NCBI GenBank assembly: GCA_902826815.1
Contig: CADEGF010000008.1
Span: 1 to 64,000, forward strand
Origin: an uncultured Mycobacteriaceae bacterium
GTDB lineage: Bacteria > Actinomycetota > Actinomycetes > Mycobacteriales > Mycobacteriaceae
DNA: 64,000 nucleotides
Direction of reading: 5' to 3'
Shown: positions 8,044 to 16,538 of the stretch, in pieces
Position numbering within the stretch: the stretch's first letter is position 1
How the letters are laid out: every line of letters begins with the position of its first letter
Translations under genes and position numbers: made by a program
Notes under the pieces: generated by a model
Databases searched by the model: none
The model's input: only the letters and a program-made list of their open reading frames with translations
Told to the model about the DNA's origin: nothing

Positions 8044-9233
8044 GACTGGTATCCCAACATCTTGGCGGCCAGTGAGGTGAGGATTTCGGTTGTGCCGCCG
8101 CCGATCCCGAGGATCCGCATATCGCGGTACTGTCGTTCGATCTCGGATTCGGCCATGTAGCCCATCCCGCCGAAGAGTTGTACCGCCTGGTTGGCGACCC
8201 ACTCACCGGCCTCTACGGCGGTGTTCTTCGCGAAGCACACCTGAGTAATTAAGGAGTTCGTCTCTTGGCTGAATGTCGCCGCCGGGGCGGCTCCGGAAGC
8301 TAACTGCCGCTCGACGATGTTGCGGGTGTAGACACGGGCGACGTCGGTGCGGCGCGCCATCTCCGACAGCGTGTTCTGCACGGATTGCCTTGAGATCAGC
8401 GGCTTCCCGAACGTCTCCCGGTTGCGGCACCATTCGACGGTGAGGTCAAGGCAGCGCTGGGCGCTGGCATACGCCTGGGCGGCCAGGCCCACCCGCTCCG
8501 AGACGAAGGCGCCCGCGATCTGGGCGAAGCCGGTGTTCTCCACGCCGATCAAGTTCGCGGCGGGTACGCGCACGTCGGTGTAGGACAGCTCGGCGGTATC
8601 CGATGACCGCCAGCCCATCTTGTCGAGCTTGCGGGTGACTTGTAATCCAGGCGAGCAGCCGGGTCCGTCTTTCTCCACGACGATCAACGAAACACCCTCA
8701 GCGCCAGGGCCGCCCGTGCGTGCAGCCGTCACGACGAAGTCCGCCCGCACACCGGAGGTGATGTAGGTCTTCGCGCCGTTGATGATCCAATCGTCGCCGT
8801 CGCGGATGGCTTTAGTGGTGAGGTGCCCGACGTCGGAGCCACCGCCGGGTTCGGTGATCGCCAGCGAGCCTATCTTCTCGCCGCGCAGCGTGGGCCGCAC
8901 GTAGGTGTCGATCAACCGCTGGTCACCGGAGGCGATCATGTGCGGTACTGCGATGCCGCAGGTGAACAACGATGCGAACACGCCGCCCGGGGCGCCGGAG
9001 TAGTGCATCTCCTCGCAGATGGTCAGCGCGTCGGCGCCGTCGCCGCCGCCACCGCCGACGGCCTCGGGAAATGCCGCGCCGAGCAGGCCCGCCTCGCCGG
9101 CCTTCAGGTGCAGGTCGCGCGGCAGCATGCCGGACTGCTCCCACTCGTCGACGTGCGGAAGCACCTCACGTTCGGCGAAGGCGCGCACCGTCTTTCGCAG
9201 CTGTTCCCGCTCGGGGCTGTGCCAGATACTCAT
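8040..9233 (-). CDS. fadE13: acyl-CoA dehydrogenase, FadE13-like
   Basis: 397 aa acyl-CoA dehydrogenase. Typical segments are LAITEPGGGSDVGHLTTKA, WIINGAKTYITSG, and the C-terminal VQLFGGMGYMAESEIERQYRDMRI followed by GGGTTEI. The start ATG at 9233 gives MSIWHSPEREQLRK and overlaps the AtuA-like stop by 4 bp; the frame continues further upstream but without a credible start. The second dehydrogenase of the operon suggests two oxidation rounds or two chain lengths. Counterpart of Rv0975c. Confidence 0.9.
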   Translation of the reverse strand: MSIWHSPEREQLRKTVRAFAEREVLPHVDEWEQSGMLPRDLHLKAGEAGLLGAAFPEAVGGGGGDGADALTICEEMHYSGAPGGVFASLFTCGIAVPHMIASGDQRLIDTYVRPTLRGEKIGSLAITEPGGGSDVGHLTTKAIRDGDDWIINGAKTYITSGVRADFVVTAARTGGPGAEGVSLIVVEKDGPGCSPGLQVTRKLDKMGWRSSDTAELSYTDVRVPAANLIGVENTGFAQIAGAFVSERVGLAAQAYASAQRCLDLTVEWCRNRETFGKPLISRQSVQNTLSEMARRTDVARVYTRNIVERQLASGAAPAATFSQETNSLITQVCFAKNTAVEAGEWVANQAVQLFGGMGYMAESEIERQYRDMRILGIGGGTTEILTSLAAKMLGYQS

Positions 9234-10990
9234 ATGAGAAGACTCTCCGGGATGTCGATGTGTCGGCTGCGCAGCCACTCGCCGAGGCCCTTGGCCTGCG
9301 GATCGAAGCGCGCTTGGTAGGCCACCCCCTCGCCGAGGATGTCTTCGATGACGAAGTTCACCGCCCGCAGGTTGGGCAGCAGGTGACGAGTGACCTTCAG
9401 ATCGGCGGTCTCCGGAAGCAGCTCGCGGAGCTTCTCGACGGTGAGCGCATTGGAGAGCCACCGCCACTGATCAGTGGTGCGCACCCACACTCCGACGTTG
9501 GCGTTGCCGCCCTTGTCGCCGCTGCGGGCGCCCGCGATGCGGCCGAGCGGAACCCGTTGCGTCTCGCCGAACGGCAACGGTTCGGGAAGCGCGAACGGTG
9601 CGACGGCCTCCAGCGCCTTGGTCTCGCTCGCCGCAGGGATGTCGACGCGGGTGTCGTCGGCGTGCACCGCGACATGCGGTACCTCGGCCGCGTCGACGTA
9701 GCCCGGCGTGAACACCCCGTACACCTGGCCATCGCCCGGTGGGGCGGTGGTGGTGAAGCCTGGATAGCTCGCCAACGCCAATTCGACTGCGGCAGAGGAG
9801 AACTTGCGGCCGACGTTGGCGGGATCGGGGTCGCGCACCACGCAGTGCAGCAGCGCGCTCGCCGCCTCCTCGGTGTCGGCGTCGGGGTGGTCGGTGCGAG
9901 CAAGCGTCCACTCCAGCTCGGCGGGCTTGACGGTCAGGCCGGCCTCCAGCTGCCGGCGCACCAGATCGGCCTTGGCCTCGATGTCGAGCCCCGTCAGCAC
10001 GAACGTCATCGCGTTGCGGAAGCCGCCGATGCTGTTGAGCGACACCTTCAGGGTCGGCGGCGGCGGCTCGCCGCGCACACCGTCGATGCGCACGCGGTCG
10101 GCACCGTCGGGCGACAGCTCGATGCTGTCCATCCGCACCGTCACATCGGGATTCGCGTACCGGGCGCCGGTGATCTCGTACAGCAGCTGGGCGGTGACGG
10201 TGTCGACGCTGACCAGGCCGCCGGTCCCTGCGTGCTTGGTGATCACCGACCCGCCGTTGTCGTAGATCTCGGCCAGCGGGAAGCCCGCATACGTGAGATC
10301 TGGGATCTCGGTGAAGAACGCGAAGTTGCCGCCGGTCGCCTGAACCCCGCATTCGATCACGTGGCCCGCGGCCACCGCCCCGGCGAGCTGGTCGTAATCG
10401 TCACGGGCCCAATGGAAGTGGGCGGCAGCGGGGCCGACGATGACCGAGGCGTCGGTGACCCGGCCGGTGACGACGACGTCGGCGCCGCCTTTGAGGCAAT
10501 CCACGATGCCCCACGCGCCGAGGTAGGCGTTGGCGGCCAACGGCGTGCCTCCGCCAGATGTCGCCGCCGGAGCGGCTCCTCCGCCAGATGTCGCCGCCGG
10601 AGCGGCTCCGAGCCCCAGCTCGCCCGCACGCGCCACGAGGTCGTCGCCCTCGACGTGGGCGACCTTGGCCTGCAGGCCGAGGCGTTCGGCCAGTGCCCGC
10701 ACTGCGGTGGCGAGGCCCGCCGGGTTCAGCCCGCCCGCGTTGGCGACGATCTTCACGCCCCGATCGAGCGCGATGCCAAGGCACTCCTCGAGCTGGGTGA
10801 GGAAGGTCTTGGCATAGCCGCGCTCGGGGGACTTGGCCCGGTCGCGGGCCAGGATCAGCATGGTCAGCTCGGCGAGATAGTCACCGGTGATGTAGTCCAG
10901 GTCGCCGCCGGTCAGCATTTCGCGCATCGCCGCATGCCGATCGCCGTAGAACCCCGAGCAGTTACCGATGCGCACCGGTGCTGACGTCAC
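9230..10990 (-). CDS. AtuA-family protein (DUF1446), acyclic terpene utilisation-like
   Basis: 586 aa, first gene of the operon, GTG start. The N-terminal DUF1446/AtuA domain begins PVRIGNCSGFYGDRHAAMREML and contains DYITGDYLAELTM and GGADVVVTGRVTDAS. The C-terminal part holds LGRIAGARSGDKGGNANVGVW, typical of the AtuA C-terminal domain. In Pseudomonas, AtuA is required for growth on citronellol/geraniol but its reaction is unknown. Here it is followed by two acyl-CoA dehydrogenases, a biotin carboxylase pair and a crotonase, the same parts list as the Atu/Liu pathways. An exact 30-bp in-frame duplication gives a repeated AAPAATSGGG linker around residues 128-148. Confidence 0.85.
   Translation of the reverse strand: MTSAPVRIGNCSGFYGDRHAAMREMLTGGDLDYITGDYLAELTMLILARDRAKSPERGYAKTFLTQLEECLGIALDRGVKIVANAGGLNPAGLATAVRALAERLGLQAKVAHVEGDDLVARAGELGLGAAPAATSGGGAAPAATSGGGTPLAANAYLGAWGIVDCLKGGADVVVTGRVTDASVIVGPAAAHFHWARDDYDQLAGAVAAGHVIECGVQATGGNFAFFTEIPDLTYAGFPLAEIYDNGGSVITKHAGTGGLVSVDTVTAQLLYEITGARYANPDVTVRMDSIELSPDGADRVRIDGVRGEPPPPTLKVSLNSIGGFRNAMTFVLTGLDIEAKADLVRRQLEAGLTVKPAELEWTLARTDHPDADTEEAASALLHCVVRDPDPANVGRKFSSAAVELALASYPGFTTTAPPGDGQVYGVFTPGYVDAAEVPHVAVHADDTRVDIPAASETKALEAVAPFALPEPLPFGETQRVPLGRIAGARSGDKGGNANVGVWVRTTDQWRWLSNALTVEKLRELLPETADLKVTRHLLPNLRAVNFVIEDILGEGVAYQARFDPQAKGLGEWLRSRHIDIPESLLI
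10548..10607. repeat. exact 2 x 30-bp tandem duplication inside the AtuA-like gene
   Basis: Units 10548-10577 and 10578-10607 are identical and in frame, adding ten residues (AAPAATSGGG) twice. A related but diverged stretch (TGTCGCCGCCGGGGCGGCTCC) lies in fadE13 near 8275-8295, encoding GAAPAAT there too. Confidence 0.85.
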
Positions 10991-11020
10991 GCAGCCTCCT
11001 CATCGATCAGCGTGCCAACC

Positions 11021-11040
11021 AACCGGTAGGTTAACCGGTA
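11021..11040. promoter_or_regulatory. operator-like repeat upstream of the acyl-CoA operon
   Basis: AACCGGTA occurs at 11021-11028 and again at 11033-11040, a 12-bp period, with the palindrome GGTTAACC between them. It lies 30-50 bp upstream of the GTG at 10990, where a TetR-type repressor of a catabolic operon would bind. No regulator gene is adjacent. Confidence 0.5.
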
Positions 11041-11160
11041 CCTCCGGTCCGCCGTCAAGGCGCCCCCGACGGCGAACGTGGCCGAATAAAGCGCGCTCAA
11101 CGTGGGTATTCACCCCCGATTCGCGCAGTTCAAAGGCTACGCTCGGCGAAAGGGGTGTGT

Positions 11161-11352
11161 ATGGGTTGGCTTGCATGGGTCGTGCTGGCCGTCTTGGCGG
11201 CGGCCACGGTGGTCTGGCTCGTGCGCCGATTCCGCGCCGAGGGCCATCGAATCGACGAGATGGTGCGCGATTTCGACAGGGCCAACCCACGCCAAGAGCC
11301 CGGATCCCCGTCGCCCGCGCGACGGCTCGCAGGCCTGCGACGGCGGCGATAA
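11161..11352 (+). CDS. small single-pass membrane protein
   Basis: 63 aa. The N-terminal half is one transmembrane helix (WLAWVVLAVLAAATVVWLV). A basic, proline-containing cytoplasmic tail follows, RRFRAEGHRIDEMVRDFDRA, ending RRLAGLRRRR. The ATG at 11161 follows GAAAGG at a suitable distance; a GTG six bases earlier is possible. It is divergent from the acyl-CoA operon. The function is unknown. Confidence 0.6.
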   Translation: MGWLAWVVLAVLAAATVVWLVRRFRAEGHRIDEMVRDFDRANPRQEPGSPSPARRLAGLRRRR

Positions 11353-11400
11353 CCAGTGTTTTGCTGCGATTGGAGGCATTCGCAGCAACAATTCACAGCT

Positions 11401-11730
11401 ATGACAATTCGCTGTGTGAGCGCGAGCCTCGGTACCGCTTGCGCGCTCGGAATCGCACTCGCCGCGCCTGCCGCCGCCGATGAGCCCGGATATTTCGGGT
11501 ATTACGGCCTATCGTCCGAATATCCGCCGGGGACCTGCATCGACGTGCCGCAGATCGACATCGACGTCGACCAGCTGAAGAACCTGCGTCCGGTCCCGTG
11601 TGACAGCGGGTTCCGCGATGAACGGGTGGTGCAGTGGGCTTCGAGCGAGGCCGAATGCATCCAGCCGATCGATGCCACCATATGGACCGTCGACGGTGTG
11701 CTGTTGTGCACGGTCTGGGACTACACCTGA
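11401..11730 (+). CDS. small secreted cysteine-containing protein
   Basis: 109 aa with a signal peptide (MTIRCVSASLGTACALGIAL, cleavage after APAAA before DEPGYF). The mature part is about 80 residues with four cysteines (TCIDV, PCDSG, ECIQP, LCTVW), likely two disulfides, and an aromatic-rich start GYFGYYGLS. I chose ATG 11401 because it directly begins the signal peptide; the frame extends 15 codons further without a credible start. No enzyme motif is visible. It lies between a small membrane protein and rpmF. Confidence 0.65.
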   Translation: MTIRCVSASLGTACALGIALAAPAAADEPGYFGYYGLSSEYPPGTCIDVPQIDIDVDQLKNLRPVPCDSGFRDERVVQWASSEAECIQPIDATIWTVDGVLLCTVWDYT

Positions 11731-11840
11731 TCGGTGCCGCCCGCGGTTTTGGTGGCCGCGCACGTCACCGGCTATCCTGATAGGCAATTGCCGACGGAAG
11801 AACTTTGCGCGGCAGCACCCCTCAAGAGGAGCTTTTACCC

Positions 11841-12014
11841 ATGGCTGTGCCCAAGCGCCGGATGTCGCGCTCGAACACCCGTAGCCGCCGCTCGCAGTGG
11901 AAGGCCAAGCGCACCGAACTCGTCGGGGTCACGGTGGCAGGTCAGGAGCACAAGGTGCCGCGTCGTCTGCTCAAGGCTGCTCGCCTCGGGCTGATCGATC
12001 TCGACCGCCGTTAG
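11841..12014 (+). CDS. rpmF: 50S ribosomal protein L32
   Basis: 57 aa. [21 protein letters not shown] is the universal L32 start, ending [15 protein letters not shown]. It is a component of the large subunit near the peptidyl-transferase region. There are no cysteine pairs, so this is the zinc-free L32 form. The ribosome site AGAGGAG lies 11 nt before the ATG. It sits directly upstream of mprA as in M. tuberculosis. Confidence 0.95.
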   Translation: MAVPKRRMSRSNTRSRRSQWKAKRTELVGVTVAGQEHKVPRRLLKAARLGLIDLDRR

Positions 12015-12035
12015 CCGACGCGCGCTGCGGCGCGC

Positions 12036-12054
12036 CTCTCAGGTCACTCTCAGG
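12036..12054. promoter_or_regulatory. MprA box upstream of mprA
   Basis: CTCTCAGG occurs twice, at 12036-12043 and 12047-12054, an exact direct repeat with 11-bp period, 16 bp before the GTG of mprA. Loosely conserved direct repeats of this kind are the known MprA boxes, so autoregulation is expected. Confidence 0.75.
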
Positions 12055-12070
12055 CGATGGGTTAACACTG

Positions 12071-12763
12071 GTGGCCGTGCGAATTCTTGTCGTTGACGAC
12101 GACCGTGCCGTGCGCGAATCCCTTCGTCGCTCGCTTTCCTTCAACGGCTATTCCGTCGCCCTGGCCCAGGACGGCCTCGAAGCGCTTGACCTGATCTCCA
12201 GCGATCGGCCCGATGCATTGGTGCTGGACGTGATGATGCCGAAGCTCGACGGCCTCGAGGTGTGCCGCCAGCTCCGCAGCACCGGCGACGATCTGCCCAT
12301 CCTGGTGCTCACCGCCCGCGACTCGGTGTCCGAGCGCGTCGCAGGCCTCGACGCCGGCGCCGACGACTACCTGCCCAAGCCGTTCGCGCTCGAAGAACTG
12401 CTCGCGCGCATGCGTGCGTTGCTGCGTCGCACCACGCTCGACGAAAACGGCGAATCGCCTGCGATGACGTTCGCCGACCTGAGCCTTGACCCGGTGACCC
12501 GCGAGGTCACCCGCGGAACACGCCAGATCAGCCTGACTCGCACCGAGTTCGCGCTGCTGGAAATGCTGATCGCCAACCCCCGGCGCGTGCTCACCCGCAG
12601 TCGCATCCTCGAGGAAGTGTGGGGATTCGACTTTCCGACCTCGGGCAACGCGCTCGAGGTCTATGTCGGCTATCTACGTCGCAAGACGGAAGCAGAGGGT
12701 GAGTCGCGGCTGATCCACACCGTTCGCGGAGTGGGTTACGTGCTGCGTGAGACACCTCCGTAA
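12071..12763 (+). CDS. mprA: response regulator MprA
   Basis: 230 aa OmpR/PhoB-type regulator. The receiver domain (1-120) has [12 protein letters not shown], the phospho-acceptor Asp at D53 in LVLDVMMP, and the DDYLPKPF lysine. The winged-helix domain (about 130-228) has [24 protein letters not shown] and [11 protein letters not shown]. MprA responds to envelope stress and controls mprAB, pepD and sigma-factor genes. I chose GTG 12071 ([11 protein letters not shown]) over longer frames. Its stop overlaps the mprB start (TAATG), so the two are co-translated. Confidence 0.95.
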   Translation: MAVRILVVDDDRAVRESLRRSLSFNGYSVALAQDGLEALDLISSDRPDALVLDVMMPKLDGLEVCRQLRSTGDDLPILVLTARDSVSERVAGLDAGADDYLPKPFALEELLARMRALLRRTTLDENGESPAMTFADLSLDPVTREVTRGTRQISLTRTEFALLEMLIANPRRVLTRSRILEEVWGFDFPTSGNALEVYVGYLRRKTEAEGESRLIHTVRGVGYVLRETPP

Positions 12764-14229
12764 TGGCTGCATTTCGACCACTTCCGTTCCGGCCCAGTTC
12801 GCTTCCAGAACCCAGCTCGCTGTCACTGCGCTGGCGGGTGATGCTGCTCGCGATGTCGATGGTCGCGATGGTCGTCGTGCTGATGGCCCTCGCCGTCTAC
12901 GTCGTGGTGTCCAGGGCGCTCTACGACGACATCGACAACCAGCTGCACAGCCGGGCCCGGCTGCTCATCGAAAGCGGTTCGCTGGCATCCGATCCCGGTA
13001 AGGCCATCGAGGGCACCGCCTACTCCGACGTCAACGCGATGCTGGTGAACCCAGGCCGCTCGATCTACACCGCCAACCAGGAAGGCCAGACGCTGCCGAT
13101 CGGCAAGCCGGAGAAGGACGTGATGTCCGGTCAGCTGTTGCTGTCGCTGCGCACCGCCAACCATCAGCGCGTGCTGGCCGTGCACCTGAACAACGGCAGT
13201 TCGTTGTTGATCTCCAAGAGCCTGGCCCCCACCAGCAAGGTGCTCAAACGGCTGGGCACGGTGCTGCTCATCGTCGGCGGCATCGGGGTGGCGATCGCGG
13301 CATTCGCAGGCGGCATGGTGGCCCGCGCGGGCCTGAGACCCGTGGCCCGATTAACCGAGGCCGCCGAACGGGTGGCCCGCACCGACGATCTGCGCCCGAT
13401 ACCAGTGCTGGGCAGCGACGAACTCGCCCGTCTCACACAGGCTTTCAACATGATGCTGCGAGGGCTTGCCGAATCGCGTGAACGCCAGGCCCGCCTGGTC
13501 ACCGACGCGGGCCACGAGCTGCGCACCCCGCTGACGTCGTTGCGCACCAACGTCGAACTGCTGATGGCCTCCCAGGAACCCGGCGCGCCCCGGATCCCCG
13601 AGCAGGAGATGGTCGATCTGCGGGCCGACGTCATCGCCCAGATCGAGGAATTATCAACGCTGGTAGGTGATTTGGTGGACCTCACGCGTGGCGAGGCAGG
13701 CGACGTCGTGCATGAGCCCGTGGACATGTCGGAGGTCATCGACCGCTGCCTCGAGCGGGTGAGACGGCGTCGCAACGACATCGAGTTCGACGTCAACGTG
13801 ATCCCCTGGCAGGTGTACGGCGACGCGGCAGGGCTGTCGCGGGCGGTGCTCAACCTGCTCGACAACGCCGCCAAGTGGAGCCCGCCCAACGGCAGGGTCG
13901 GCGTTCGGCTGACGCAGACCGATCCCGTCCACGCCGAGCTCGTCGTCTCCGACCGCGGCCCCGGGATCCCGCCACATGAACGCGGCCTGGTTTTCGAGCG
14001 GTTCTACCGCTCGACGGCGGCCAGGGCCATGCCGGGCTCGGGCCTCGGGCTGGCCATCGTCAAACAGGTCGTGCTCAAACACGGCGGCGCGCTGCGGGTG
14101 GAGGACACCGTGCGGGGCGGCCAACCGCCAGGCACCTCGTTCTACGTCCTGCTGCCCGGCCGGGTGATTTCCCCGACACGGCCCGTCGAGATCGCGACAC
14201 AACCGGTTGCCAGCGCCGACAATGGGTAG
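12763..14229 (+). CDS. mprB: sensor histidine kinase MprB
   Basis: 488 aa. Membrane helix 1 (about 25-50, VMLLAMSMVAMVVVLMAL), an extracytoplasmic loop to about 160, helix 2 (TVLLIVGGIGVAIAAFAGGM), then HAMP. The dimerisation domain has DAGHELRTPLTSLRT with phospho-acceptor H251. The ATPase domain has the N-box NLLDNAAKWSPP, the G-boxes DRGPGIPP and GSGLGLAIVK. The loop senses envelope stress, and in M. tuberculosis it interacts with DnaK. Partner of MprA and followed by pepD, an MprA target. Confidence 0.95.
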   Translation: MAAFRPLPFRPSSLPEPSSLSLRWRVMLLAMSMVAMVVVLMALAVYVVVSRALYDDIDNQLHSRARLLIESGSLASDPGKAIEGTAYSDVNAMLVNPGRSIYTANQEGQTLPIGKPEKDVMSGQLLLSLRTANHQRVLAVHLNNGSSLLISKSLAPTSKVLKRLGTVLLIVGGIGVAIAAFAGGMVARAGLRPVARLTEAAERVARTDDLRPIPVLGSDELARLTQAFNMMLRGLAESRERQARLVTDAGHELRTPLTSLRTNVELLMASQEPGAPRIPEQEMVDLRADVIAQIEELSTLVGDLVDLTRGEAGDVVHEPVDMSEVIDRCLERVRRRRNDIEFDVNVIPWQVYGDAAGLSRAVLNLLDNAAKWSPPNGRVGVRLTQTDPVHAELVVSDRGPGIPPHERGLVFERFYRSTAARAMPGSGLGLAIVKQVVLKHGGALRVEDTVRGGQPPGTSFYVLLPGRVISPTRPVEIATQPVASADNG

Positions 14230-14266
14230 ACCGTCGAAGACAACTTGGGGACGTGCGGAGAACAAT

Positions 14267-14284
14267 CTCTAAGTGGATTCTCAG
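14267..14284. promoter_or_regulatory. degenerate MprA box upstream of pepD
   Basis: CTCTAAG at 14267-14273 and TTCTCAG at 14278-14284 repeat with the same 11-bp period as the box before mprA. This fits direct control of pepD by MprA. Confidence 0.5.
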
Positions 14285-14368
14285 CCCATCCGGGCACCGT
14301 AAAGACGCGGTACTTCGTTGTAGAGGTGTCGGAGCTGCCCGAACTGAAAGAAATGAGCCCGTAGGGAC

Positions 14369-15667
14369 ATGACGAACCACCCGAGGTACTCCCCGCCGCC
14401 GCAGCCGCACGGTCGGGGGCATACCGGCTACCAGCAGCAGCAGCCCTACGACTGGCGCTATGCGACCCAACAGCAGCAGCACGCGCAGCAACAGCGCGGT
14501 CAGCAGTACGCCTATCGGCAGCAGCCCTACGACCCCTACCGCGGCGCTCCGCAGCCGCCACCCCAGCAGCGTCCCCCGCACCCGCCGCAGAAGCGTTCGC
14601 GTGCAGGTGCCATGACCGTCGGCGCGCTGGCGATCGCCGTCGTGTCGGCAGGCATCGGCGGCGGCGTCGCCCTGATGGCCAAGCCCGACAACGCCTCCCC
14701 CGCAACGCAGATCACCGCGGCACCGAGCGTGCCCGCGGCCAGCCTGCCCGCCGGATCCGTCGAACAGGTCGCGGCCAAGGTGGTGCCGAGCGTCGTGAAG
14801 CTGGAGACCGATATGGGCCGGGCGTCCGAAGAGGGGTCGGGCATCATCCTGTCCTCTGACGGGCTGATCCTCACCAACAACCACGTCGTCGCAGGCGGCA
14901 AGGGCGGCGACACCACGATCACCTTCGCCGACGGCCGGACCACCAAGTTCACGATCGTCGGCACCGATCCGAGCAGCGATATCGCAGTCGTGAAGGCCGA
15001 CGGCGTCTCCGACCTCACCCCGATCACCATCGGCTCGTCAGCCGACCTCAAGGTCGGTCAGGACGTGGTGGCGATCGGTTCACCCCTCGGGCTGGAAGGC
15101 ACCGTCACCACCGGCATCATCAGCGCGCTGAACCGCCCGGTCGCCGCGGGCGGGGACATCCGCAACCAGAACACCGTGCTCGACGCGATCCAGACCGACG
15201 CCGCGATCAACCCGGGCAACTCGGGTGGCGCGCTGGTGAACATGAACGGCGAGCTGGTCGGTGTGAATTCGGCGATCGCCACCCTCGGCGGCGATTCCGT
15301 CGACGCGCAGAGCGGCTCGATCGGACTCGGTTTCGCGATCCCGATCGATCAGGCCAAACGCATCGCCGACGAGCTGATTCAGAGCGGCAACGCCTCGCAC
15401 GCCTCGCTTGGCGTCCAGGTCGGCAACAATTCGTCCGGGCCAGGAGCCAAGATCGTCGAGGTCACCGGCGGTGGCGCCGCCGCCGCGGCCGGCCTGCCGA
15501 GCGGAGTCGTGGTGACCAAGGTCGACGACCGGGTCATCGGCAGCGCCGACGCGCTCGTCGCCGCCGTCCGATCGAAGGCACCAGGGGAGAAGGTCACGCT
15601 GACCTACCTCGACCCGTCGGGTAAACCGCAGACCGTGCAGGTGACGCTGGGCAAGGCCCAGCAGTGA
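14369..15667 (+). CDS. pepD: HtrA-like serine protease PepD
   Basis: 432 aa. Order: a Pro/Gln-rich cytoplasmic tail (1-75, many QQQ), one membrane helix (MTVGALAIAVVSAGIGGGVA), a trypsin-like protease domain, and a C-terminal PDZ domain. The catalytic triad is readable: H172 in TNNHVVAGG, D204 in SSDIAVVK, S285 in NPGNSGGAL. It is a periplasmic quality-control protease/chaperone that feeds back on MprAB and SigE signalling. The Gln-rich tail is longer and more repetitive than usual. Counterpart of Rv0983. Confidence 0.95.
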   Translation: MTNHPRYSPPPQPHGRGHTGYQQQQPYDWRYATQQQQHAQQQRGQQYAYRQQPYDPYRGAPQPPPQQRPPHPPQKRSRAGAMTVGALAIAVVSAGIGGGVALMAKPDNASPATQITAAPSVPAASLPAGSVEQVAAKVVPSVVKLETDMGRASEEGSGIILSSDGLILTNNHVVAGGKGGDTTITFADGRTTKFTIVGTDPSSDIAVVKADGVSDLTPITIGSSADLKVGQDVVAIGSPLGLEGTVTTGIISALNRPVAAGGDIRNQNTVLDAIQTDAAINPGNSGGALVNMNGELVGVNSAIATLGGDSVDAQSGSIGLGFAIPIDQAKRIADELIQSGNASHASLGVQVGNNSSGPGAKIVEVTGGGAAAAAGLPSGVVVTKVDDRVIGSADALVAAVRSKAPGEKVTLTYLDPSGKPQTVQVTLGKAQQ

Positions 15668-15750
15668 TCGAGGCTGGGATCAATGGGCTGGGCACGCCGA
15701 CGTTGAGAGTGGCCGCGCCCTCGTCCGCCGCCGGATATACGGTGACACTC

Positions 15751-16245
15751 ATGGAACAGCCAGCGGAGTTGGTCGGCCGGGCACTTGTCATCGTCGTCGA
15801 CGACCGGACAGCGCACGGCGAGGAGGACCACAGCGGTCCGTTGGTCACCGAACTGCTTCACGAGGCGAGCTTCGTCGTCGACGGCGTCGTGGTGGTGTCG
15901 TCCGACGAGGTGGAGATCCGCAATGCCCTGAACACGGCCGTCATCGGCGGCGTCGACCTGGTGGTGTCGGTCGGTGGCACCGGGGTGACGCCGCGGGATG
16001 TGACGCCGGAGGCCACCGTCGACATCCTGGACCGCGAGCTTCTCGGCATCGCCGAGGCGTTACGCGCGTCCGGCCTGGCCGCGGGGATCGTCGAGGCCGG
16101 GCTGTCGCGCGGCCTTGCCGGAATCTCCGGCAGCACGCTCGTCGTGAACATCGCAGGCTCGCGCTCAGCGGTCCGCGACGGCATGGCGACACTGAACCCG
16201 CTGGCCACTCAGATCATCGGTCAGCTATCCAGCTTGGAGATCTAG
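15751..16245 (+). CDS. moaB2: MogA/MoaB-family molybdopterin protein
   Basis: 164 aa from ATG 15751 (a GTG nine bases upstream is an alternative; the open frame reaches back to the pepD stop). The MoaB/Mog signature is clear: VVSVGGTGVTPRDVTPEAT binds molybdopterin, and SRGLAGISGSTLVVNIAGS closes the site. Mog-type proteins adenylate molybdopterin before metal insertion. It is transcribed with pepD as in M. tuberculosis (Rv0984). The protease and the cofactor step have no known functional link. Confidence 0.88.
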   Translation: MEQPAELVGRALVIVVDDRTAHGEEDHSGPLVTELLHEASFVVDGVVVVSSDEVEIRNALNTAVIGGVDLVVSVGGTGVTPRDVTPEATVDILDRELLGIAEALRASGLAAGIVEAGLSRGLAGISGSTLVVNIAGSRSAVRDGMATLNPLATQIIGQLSSLEI

Positions 16246-16350
16246 ATAAGTCCGGTTCCTGCTGGAACAGCGTCTGCGGCTAGCAGGCGCAGCATCTTTA
16301 TGGCAATGCCCGCTGTGTTACGCGATGGTGAAGAGATGGCCTTCTTAGAA

Positions 16351-16366
16351 TGTGATCTTGGTCACA
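16351..16366. promoter_or_regulatory. CRP (cAMP receptor protein) site
   Basis: TGTGATCTTGGTCACA is a perfect match to the mycobacterial CRP consensus TGTGA-N6-TCACA. It ends 13 bp before the GTG of the 52-aa gene, so binding there would more likely block than activate transcription unless the start lies further downstream. Confidence 0.8.
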
Positions 16367-16379
16367 CAGAGGGGCGCTT

Positions 16380-16538
16380 GTGACCTCCTCCGCTAATTCC
16401 GCTCGCGACGCAGTTAACAAGATTTTCGGCGAGGAACTGCCGCAGGCATCGTCCGATGAGCGGGAAACTGATTCGGCCGCTGCGGACTCCGAGCATGAGA
16501 ACTGGTTGCGGAACAATGTTCCGCCTCATCATGAATGA
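16380..16538 (+). CDS. 52-aa acidic small protein
   Basis: GTG start preceded by GAGGGG at good spacing; stop TGA at 16536-16538. The product begins MTSSANSARDAVNKIFGEEL and ends WLRNNVPPHHE. It is acidic, has no signal peptide or membrane helix, and one predicted short helix (ARDAVNKIFGEEL). I believe similar small proteins occur in other mycobacteria but cannot confirm this here. The coding evidence is the start context, the codon-position GC pattern and an adjoining CRP site. Function unknown. Confidence 0.65.
   Translation: MTSSANSARDAVNKIFGEELPQASSDERETDSAAADSEHENWLRNNVPPHHE

Noticed and set aside
8972-10984. 670-codon plus-strand open frame
   Set aside because: Antisense to the well-supported AtuA-like and fadE13 genes; its Arg/Gly/Ala-rich composition is what high-GC antisense frames produce.
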